Assembly: GCA_030146365.1 (NCBI GenBank)
Contig: JASLBU010000267.1
Coordinates: 1 to 11,227, forward strand
Origin: Candidatus Limnocylindria bacterium
Lineage (GTDB): Bacteria > Chloroflexota > Limnocylindria > QHBO01
Direction of reading: 5' to 3'
Length of the DNA: 11,227 bases
Below, one piece after another: positions 7,237 to 11,227 of the stretch. Position numbers and translations under genes: made by a program. The notes under the pieces were generated by a model. The model searched no databases, was not told the DNA's origin, and saw only the letters and a list, made by a program, of their open reading frames with translations. The first letter of the stretch is position 1. Every line of letters begins with the position of its first letter.

Positions 7237-7974
7237 ATGCCAGCCCTCCTGCGCCGACGCACCCGCCCCGAGCCGACCGACGCACCGGTCATCGGCATGG
7301 TGGACGTGGGGATGACCTACCCGAACGGCAAGGTCGCGCTCGCGGACGTGAGCGTGACGATCCCGCCCGGCGACTTCGTCTTCCTGGTGGGGCCATCCGG
7401 CGCCGGCAAGAGCACCTTCATCCGCCTCCTCATCCGCGAGCAGCTGCCCACCCACGGTCAGGTGCGCGTCGCCGGCCACGACCTGCTCCGCATGCGGCGC
7501 CGCCACGTGCCGGGCTTGCGAAGGCGAATCGGGATCGTGTTCCAGGACTTCCGGCTGCTGCCGAACAAGACCGTCGCGGAGAACGTGGCGTTCGCGCTGG
7601 ACGTGACCGGGACGCCGGGTGCGGTCATCCGGCGCCGCGTTCCGCAGCTCTTGAGCCTCGTCGGCCTGCAGGACCACGCCCATCACCTGCCGACCCAGCT
7701 CTCGGGCGGCGAGCAGCAGCGCACGGCCATCGCGCGAGCGCTCGTGCACGACCCGGCGATCCTCATCGCCGATGAGCCGACCGGCAATCTCGACCCGGTG
7801 ACGAGCTGGGAGATCATCCAGCTCCTCATCCAGATCAACCAGCTCGGGACCACGGTCCTGATGGCGACCCACAACCAGGAGGTCGTGAACGCCATGCGGC
7901 GACGGGTGCTGGCCCTGGAAGGCGGGCACCTGGTGCGCGACGAGGCCGCGGCGGCGTACGAGCGCGAGTACTGA
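7237..7974 (+). CDS. ftsE: Cell division ATP-binding protein FtsE
   Basis: FtsE is the ATPase of the FtsEX complex, which works not as a transporter but as a mechanical switch for peptidoglycan hydrolases at the division site or side wall. The 245 residues include all ABC motifs: Walker A GPSGAGKST (52-60), Q-loop Gln103 in VFQDFRLL, signature LSGGEQQR (155-162), Walker B ILIADEP (175-181) followed by TGNLDP, and H-loop His212 in MATHN. GMTYPNGKVALADVS and DFRLLPNKTVAENV are typical of FtsE rather than of other small ABC ATPases. The ATG at 7237 was chosen because the family core begins about 18 residues later and no better start exists. The N-terminus is slightly extended and basic (MPALLRRRTR). 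ftsX starts three bases after the stop, so the two are co-translated. Confidence 0.96.
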   Translation: MPALLRRRTRPEPTDAPVIGMVDVGMTYPNGKVALADVSVTIPPGDFVFLVGPSGAGKSTFIRLLIREQLPTHGQVRVAGHDLLRMRRRHVPGLRRRIGIVFQDFRLLPNKTVAENVAFALDVTGTPGAVIRRRVPQLLSLVGLQDHAHHLPTQLSGGEQQRTAIARALVHDPAILIADEPTGNLDPVTSWEIIQLLIQINQLGTTVLMATHNQEVVNAMRRRVLALEGGHLVRDEAAAAYEREY

Positions 7975-7977
7975 CCG

Positions 7978-8877
7978 ATGCCGTTCGTGCGCTTCATCGG
8001 CTTCAGCATCGTCCGCGCGTGGCAGGGCTTCTGGCGCAACGCGATGATGAGCCTGGCGGCCACCGCCACCGTGATCCTCATGCTCGTCCTGCTGTCGGCG
8101 CTGTTCATCGTGATCAGCGGGCTGAACTCCGGCCTCGAGTTCATCGAGCGGAAGGTTGCGGTCACCGCCCAGCTGGAGGACAACCTTACCGAGGCGTCGG
8201 TCGGCATCCTCACCCGGGAGGTCGAGGCGATCCCCGGTGTCGAGAGCGTCACCTACGTGTCGCCGGCCGAGGCGATGGCGCGCCTGGAGGACTCGTTCGC
8301 CGAGCTGGGGGAGGAGCTGGATCTCGGCGGCAGCGAGACGAGGATCAAGCTCTTCGCGAGCCTCGAGATCAGCCTCGTCGACCCCGACGCCTCTGGTGAC
8401 GTGAGCGCCGCGCTCGCGGATGATCCGCGCGTCGAGCGCGTCCTGACGAAGCAGGCGGAGTACGACACGCTGCTGGGCGTCATCAACGCCATCCGGACCG
8501 TCGGCCTGGCGATCCTGGGCCTCGTCGGCCTGACGGTGCTGTTCATGATCATCAACACGATTCGGATCGCGGTGTACAGCCGGGCAGGCGAGATCGAGAT
8601 CATGCGACTCGTCGGCGCATCCGATTCGTTCATCCGCTGGCCCTTCATCCTCGAGGGCATCCTGTGCGGCCTCATCGGGGCGCTCCTGACGATCACGATC
8701 GTCGCGGTGGTGTGGGACCCCATCCAGCCGGCCATGGTGCAGGTGTTCCAGATGCCCACCGCGGTCAGTGACCGCTTCCTCACCACGCTTTCACTGCTCA
8801 TTCTCGGCGTCGGCCTGGGACTGGGAGCGCTCGGGTCCTGGATCAGCGTGCGGTCGTACCTCGTCGCCGCGCACTGA
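7978..8877 (+). CDS. ftsX: Cell division protein FtsX
   Basis: FtsX is the membrane partner of FtsE and passes its ATPase cycle to extracellular murein hydrolases or their activators. The 299 residues give four hydrophobic helices at about 25-49, 172-195, 222-247 and 268-290. A large extracytoplasmic loop (about 50-170) lies between the first two. The cytoplasmic coupling stretch EIEIMRLVGASDSFIRWPF (205-223) is the family hallmark. The loop carries the usual LEISLVD strand, but the common Pro-rich NPLP lead-in is replaced by ETRIKLFAS. The start at 7978 is three bases after ftsE. No EnvC-like or M23 hydrolase gene follows, so the enzyme controlled by this FtsEX must be encoded elsewhere. Confidence 0.95.
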   Translation: MPFVRFIGFSIVRAWQGFWRNAMMSLAATATVILMLVLLSALFIVISGLNSGLEFIERKVAVTAQLEDNLTEASVGILTREVEAIPGVESVTYVSPAEAMARLEDSFAELGEELDLGGSETRIKLFASLEISLVDPDASGDVSAALADDPRVERVLTKQAEYDTLLGVINAIRTVGLAILGLVGLTVLFMIINTIRIAVYSRAGEIEIMRLVGASDSFIRWPFILEGILCGLIGALLTITIVAVVWDPIQPAMVQVFQMPTAVSDRFLTTLSLLILGVGLGLGALGSWISVRSYLVAAH

Positions 8878-8930
8878 TACCGATCCTCACGCGCGTCCGG
8901 CTTCGTGTCGCGAACGTAATGCCCCGAAAG

Positions 8931-8958
8931 CCGACCATCCATGGTCGATTGCTAGACT
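8931..8958 (+). promoter_or_regulatory. Putative ctp promoter, near-leaderless
   Basis: TAGACT (8953-8958, four of six consensus) ends 10 bases before the ctp ATG, the same spacing as at secA. CCGACC (8931-8936) may act as a -35 with a 16-base spacer. There is no Shine-Dalgarno before the ATG, consistent with a leaderless transcript. Transcription separate from ftsEX is therefore possible despite the gap of only 91 bases. Confidence 0.42.
8932..8947. repeat. 16-base palindrome in the ctp promoter, operator-like
   Basis: CGACCAT-CC-ATGGTCG is a perfect inverted repeat with 7-base arms around a 2-base centre. It covers the predicted -35 and spacer. The centre is too short for a good RNA hairpin, and it lies before the predicted transcription start, so a dimeric DNA-binding regulator is the more natural reading. 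The regulator is unknown. Confidence 0.5.
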
Positions 8959-8968
8959 TCGTGCTCCG

Positions 8969-10345
8969 ATGACCGCACCGACCTCCGCACCGCACGAGCC
9001 GCGACCCTCGACGCGCCGCTCCGGCAGCACTGCCCTTGCCTGGGTGGCCGCCCTGGGCCTCGCCGCGGTCGTCGGCGCGCTGCTGTTCATCGGTGGCTAC
9101 CTGGTCGGCGGCTCGGGCGGCGGCACCGGCTGCGCAGCGCCGGACGAAGAGTTCGCCGCCTTCTGCGAGGCGTACGACCGGCTGCAGCGGGAGTACGTCG
9201 ATGACCTGGACGAGCAGGAGCTGGCCGAGGGCGCCATCCAGGGCATGTTCCAGTACGGCGTCGGGGACCCGAACTCCGGCTACATGGCTCCGGACCAGTA
9301 CGACCAGGCGCTTGGCGACCTTTCGGGCTCGTTCGGCGGCATCGGGGCAGAGATGGCCGTGACGAACACCGACGACCCGGAGGACATCGCCGGGTGCGCG
9401 GAGCTGTCGGCCACCTGCCGCCTGGTGGTGGTCGCGCCCCTGGCCGGGACCCCCGCCGAGGAGGCGGGCATCCTGGCCGGGGATTTCGTCATCGCGGTGA
9501 ACGGCGATCCGGTGGACGGCTCGACCATGAACGACCAGATCACCCAGATCCGAGGTGAGCCCGGGACGGAGGTGACCCTGACCATCGAGCGGGAGGGAGA
9601 GGCGCCGTTCGACGTGACCATCACACGCGAAGAGATCGTGCTCCAGGAGGTCGAGGCGCGGCTCCTTGACGGCCACATCGGCTACATCGCGCTCAACGCG
9701 TTCTCCGCGCAGGCGAGCGAGCAGTTCGCCACGTCGCTCGCGGGGCTGCTGGAGGACGGTGCCGACCAGATCGTGTTCGACCTGCGTGATAACCCGGGCG
9801 GCTACATCGAGGCGGCACAGGAGATCGCCAGCCAGTTCATCGATTCCGGCCTGATCTTCACGCAGGAGTCCGCGGGTAACGACGTGCGCGAGTACCCGTC
9901 CACCGGTGACGGAGTCGCCACGTCCGACGACCTGCCGGTGGTCGTGCTGGTAAACGGCGGGACCGCGTCGTCCTCCGAGATCGTCGCCGCGGCGCTCCAG
10001 GAGGCCGGCCGCGCCACGATCATCGGCGAGCCCACCTTCGGCAAGAACACCGTCCAGGTCTGGAGCCGGCTGGAGAACGGGGGCGGCGTTCGCATCACGA
10101 TCAGCCGATGGTTCACGCCGGGGCACAACAGCGTGGCCCCGGACGGCATCCAGCCGGACATCTCCGCCGCGCGCGCCGCCGATACGCCGCCCGAGGAGGA
10201 TCCGGTGCTCGACGCGGCCCTCGAGCATCTGGCGGACCAGCCGGTGGCGGGGGAGGAGACGTCCAGGGTGCCCGGCCCGGACCGCGGGCTCGCCCTCGAT
10301 TGGCCCCTGACCATCGGGATTGTCGGCTTGCGAAGCATCTGCTAG
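8969..10345 (+). CDS. Membrane-anchored C-terminal processing protease, S41 family with PDZ domain
   Basis: S41 (Ctp/Prc) proteases cut proteins near the C-terminus outside the cytoplasmic membrane. In other bacteria they regulate cell-wall hydrolases, photosystem D1 or sporulation proteins. The 458 residues comprise a short cytoplasmic N-terminus, one membrane helix (about 22-46), a helical region, a PDZ domain (about 124-215, with LAGTPAEEAGILAGDFVIAVNG) and the protease core. Catalytic residues align with B. subtilis CtpB: Ser334 in GTASSSEIVAAAL, Lys359 in PTFGKNTVQ and Gln363. DLRDNPGGY is conserved. Two cysteine pairs outside the membrane (55/66 and 143/150) could form disulfides; the second lies in an Asp-rich insertion at the start of the PDZ domain. 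The ATG at 8969 follows the putative -10. B. subtilis ctpB likewise follows ftsEX, so a role linked to cell-wall remodelling is plausible but inferred. Confidence 0.94.
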   Translation: MTAPTSAPHEPRPSTRRSGSTALAWVAALGLAAVVGALLFIGGYLVGGSGGGTGCAAPDEEFAAFCEAYDRLQREYVDDLDEQELAEGAIQGMFQYGVGDPNSGYMAPDQYDQALGDLSGSFGGIGAEMAVTNTDDPEDIAGCAELSATCRLVVVAPLAGTPAEEAGILAGDFVIAVNGDPVDGSTMNDQITQIRGEPGTEVTLTIEREGEAPFDVTITREEIVLQEVEARLLDGHIGYIALNAFSAQASEQFATSLAGLLEDGADQIVFDLRDNPGGYIEAAQEIASQFIDSGLIFTQESAGNDVREYPSTGDGVATSDDLPVVVLVNGGTASSSEIVAAALQEAGRATIIGEPTFGKNTVQVWSRLENGGGVRITISRWFTPGHNSVAPDGIQPDISAARAADTPPEEDPVLDAALEHLADQPVAGEETSRVPGPDRGLALDWPLTIGIVGLRSIC

Positions 10346-10348
10346 CAT
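10320..10348 (+). promoter_or_regulatory. Putative promoter inside the end of ctp, for the smpB leader
   Basis: TTGTCG (10320-10325) and TAGCAT (10343-10348) are separated by 17 bases, each with four of six consensus matches. It overlaps the last codons of ctp. Initiation near 10355 would place the strong Shine-Dalgarno (10360-10368) almost at the RNA 5' end and make a separate leader or small RNA before smpB. Confidence 0.42.
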
Positions 10349-10365
10349 CGCTCGCAACGAAAGGA

Positions 10366-10437
10366 GGTGGTGTTGCAGATGGATAGTTCCACGCACGCCA
10401 CCACCGAGGCGGTTCGCTAACACAGCCTCGAGTGGTG
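10366..10437 (+). promoter_or_regulatory. Two mutually exclusive hairpins before smpB (switch-like leader)
   Basis: CACCACC (10399-10405) can pair with GGTGGTG (10366-10372), a 7-bp stem covering the 3' half of the Shine-Dalgarno. Alternatively CACCACCGAGGC (10399-10410) can pair with GCCTCG-A-GTGGTG (10425-10437), a 12-bp stem with one bulged A. The same bases are used in both, so the two structures exclude each other. The long hairpin at 10445-10477 follows. The layout resembles an attenuator or a small structured RNA; I know no named family that fits. Confidence 0.5.
10379..10420 (+). CDS. Possible 13-residue leader peptide
   Basis: ATG 10379 to TAA 10418-10420 encodes MDSSTHATTEAVR. It follows AAAGGAGGTGGT (10360-10371), which matches the 16S anti-Shine-Dalgarno complement almost completely, with 11 bases from GGAGG to ATG. 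An in-frame TTG at 10373 would have a 5-base spacing. Three Thr and two Ser are present, but no amino-acid run is strong enough to name a sensed amino acid. The coding bases form part of both alternative hairpins. It may be translated as a sensor of ribosome activity, or may be incidental. Confidence 0.4.
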   Translation: MDSSTHATTEAVR

Positions 10438-10444
10438 TAGCGAC

Positions 10445-10477
10445 GGGAAGAGCCGGCCGATACGGTCGGCTCTTTCC
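10445..10477 (+). terminator. 14-bp GC hairpin upstream of smpB, terminator or attenuator
   Basis: GGGAAGAGCCGGCC, loop GATAC, GGTCGGCTCTTTCC form a 14-bp stem with two G-T pairs. It is the most stable simple hairpin I see in the window. The A-rich 5' and T-rich 3' edges resemble an intrinsic terminator, but the tail after the stem (ATGTCC) lacks a real U-tract. It could terminate ctp and the leader transcript, or attenuate read-through into smpB 60 bases downstream. Confidence 0.55.
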
Positions 10478-10536
10478 ATGTCCGCCTCACTGCCGCTGAC
10501 GCCGGCCTTTCAGAGCCGATGGAGCCATGCCGACCC

Positions 10537-11001
10537 ATGCCCGACGAGACGATATCGGTCAACCGACGCGCGCGCCACGAGTACGCCATCGAGGAGGTCC
10601 TCGAGGCGGGGATCGTGCTGACCGGCACCGAGATCAAGAGCGTGCGCGCGCACAAGGTGAACATCGCCGAGGCGTACGTTCGCATCGAGCGTGGCGAGGC
10701 ATGGCTGATCGGCGCGCACATCGCCGAGTACGCCCAGGGCAACCGGTTCAATCACGCCCCGGCGCGCACCCGAAAGCTCCTCCTGCATCGTGACCAGATC
10801 GCCGAGCTTACCGGGCTGCAGTCCGCGAAGGGGCTGACAATCGTGCCGCTGCGCCTCTACCTCAAGCGGGGGACTGCGAAGCTGGAGATCGGGGTTGCCC
10901 GCGGGAAGAAGGCGCACGACAAGCGGCGGACCATCGCCGAGCGCGACATGCGCCGGGAGCTCGACCGGGAGTCGAAGGAAGCCGGGCGCATCAAGTTCTG
11001 A
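10537..11001 (+). CDS. smpB: SsrA-binding protein SmpB
   Basis: SmpB binds the tRNA-like domain of tmRNA and brings it to stalled ribosomes for trans-translation. The 154 residues show the family signature throughout: NRRARHEYAIEE near the N-terminus, EAGIVLTGTEIKSVR, GNRFNHAPARTRKLLLH, KGLTIVPLRLYLKRGTAKLEI and ARGKKAHDKR. The basic tail ends ERDMRRELDRESKEAGRIKF and enters the mRNA channel. AHDKR replaces the more usual YDKR. ATG 10537 is preferred, with GGAG at 10521-10524 at a rather long 12-base spacing; ATG 10519 in the same frame would add six residues (MEPCRP) with no binding site. The gene lies 93 bases before ssrA, its RNA partner, and behind a strong hairpin that may limit its transcription. 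Confidence 0.96.
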   Translation: MPDETISVNRRARHEYAIEEVLEAGIVLTGTEIKSVRAHKVNIAEAYVRIERGEAWLIGAHIAEYAQGNRFNHAPARTRKLLLHRDQIAELTGLQSAKGLTIVPLRLYLKRGTAKLEIGVARGKKAHDKRRTIAERDMRRELDRESKEAGRIKF

Positions 11002-11041
11002 CTGCGGGTTCCCGCGGCCGGCTAGGAGCGGCGCCACCAAT

Positions 11042-11055
11042 AGAACGGCTGTTCT
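11042..11055. promoter_or_regulatory. GAAC-N4-GTTC dyad, LexA/SOS-box-like, at the ssrA promoter
   Basis: AGAAC-GGCT-GTTCT is a perfect inverted repeat. Its core equals the GAAC-N4-GTTC core of LexA boxes known from Bacillus and Actinomycetota. It overlaps the predicted ssrA -35 (11052-11057). A bound dimer there would be expected to repress. It lacks the outer C/G of the strongest known boxes. A 5-bp hairpin without U-tail is the other reading. Confidence 0.4.
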
Positions 11056-11080
11056 CACGTGTGCCGCGGTCTGCTAGAAT
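11052..11080 (+). promoter_or_regulatory. Putative ssrA promoter (TTCTCA-N17-TAGAAT)
   Basis: TTCTCA (11052-11057, four of six) and TAGAAT (11075-11080, five of six) have the ideal 17-base spacing. Initiation would lie near 11087, leaving a few bases to be trimmed by RNase P before the mature tmRNA 5' end at about 11095. Confidence 0.6.
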
Positions 11081-11094
11081 GACGGACGGTTCGT

Positions 11095-11227
11095 GGGGAT
11101 GTCAGGTTTCGACAGGGCCCGTGAACCGGGAATCGCAGGTCGAGGGTGCTCGCAGGCCTCGTAAAACAGCGGGCAATTGCTGTAACTGGCAACGATAGTT
11201 ACGCCCTCGCTGCTTAGGCAGTGAGCA
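11095..11227 (+). ncRNA. ssrA: tmRNA (transfer-messenger RNA), 5' part; truncated by window end
   Basis: tmRNA rescues ribosomes stalled on broken mRNA and tags the unfinished protein for proteolysis. The 5' end GGGGATGTC and the conserved GGTTTCGACAGG (T-arm/D-arm side of the tRNA-like domain) are present from 11095. Pseudoknot PK1 is clear: CGAGG (11141-11145) pairs with CCTCG (11157-11161), and TGCTCGC (11147-11153) pairs with GCGGGCA (11169-11175, one G-T). Twelve bases after PK1 the tag frame starts at 11188. PK2-PK4 and the 3' acceptor half with CCA lie beyond the window. It directly follows smpB, its protein partner. Confidence 0.97.
11188..11217 (+). other. tmRNA tag reading frame, GNDSYALAA
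   Basis: Alignment to the E. coli resume region (TAGTC-GCA-AAC-GAC) places the resume codon at GGC 11188. The frame reads GGC AAC GAT AGT TAC GCC CTC GCT GCT TAG. With the alanine carried by tmRNA, the tag would be A-GNDSYALAA. The YALAA end is the classical ClpXP/ClpAP degron. Starting on Gly is less common than Ala. Confidence 0.9.

Noticed and set aside
1..11227. Mobile elements, CRISPR arrays, tRNA genes, toxin-antitoxin or defence genes
   Set aside because: No transposase motifs, spaced direct repeats or complete tRNA cloverleaf were seen. All long genes are housekeeping, and base composition looks even throughout.

Overview
The window is a high-GC (roughly two thirds G+C) bacterial chromosome segment carrying conserved housekeeping genes. 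I see no insertion sequences, phage genes, tRNAs or CRISPR arrays. Three things suggest a free-living Chloroflexota-type bacterium, possibly of the small-genome freshwater or soil lineages: the SecA N-domain, the order secA-prfB-ftsE-ftsX-ctp-smpB-ssrA, and -10 boxes placed right at start codons. Actinomycetota is the main alternative. This assignment is inference from protein and promoter style, not from a search.

Layout. 1-1110 is the C-terminal part of gyrA, entering from the left edge. A 225-base gap with a promoter leads to prs (PRPP synthase, 1336-2376). secA follows (2432-5308), with a TATACT box only 10 bases before its ATG. Behind secA two GC hairpins separate it from a convergent small membrane protein on the minus strand (5453-5614). 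Divergent from that is a 99-residue protein with eight cysteines (5746-6045). It overlaps prfB (6032-7157), which carries the classical +1 programmed frameshift at CTT-TGA-C. ftsE and ftsX follow as a tight pair. A membrane-anchored S41 C-terminal processing protease (8969-10345) has its own promoter with a 16-base palindrome in it. Between ctp and smpB lies a compact RNA-like region: a promoter, a near-perfect Shine-Dalgarno, a 13-codon open frame, two mutually exclusive hairpins and a long GC hairpin. smpB (10537-11001) and the 5' part of ssrA (tmRNA, from 11095) close the window. The ssrA promoter overlaps a GAAC-N4-GTTC dyad.

How the genes work together. The right half groups ribosome quality control (RF2, SmpB, tmRNA) with envelope functions (SecA export, FtsEX control of cell-wall hydrolases, a periplasmic-side protease). 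This order is partly shared with Bacillus subtilis (secA-prfB-...-ftsE-ftsX-ctpB). SmpB and tmRNA act as one complex and are adjacent.

The least explained items are the eight-cysteine protein coupled to prfB, the switch-like leader before smpB, the possible LexA-type operator at ssrA, and a 48-residue charged insertion in SecA. No clearly new multi-gene system is visible.
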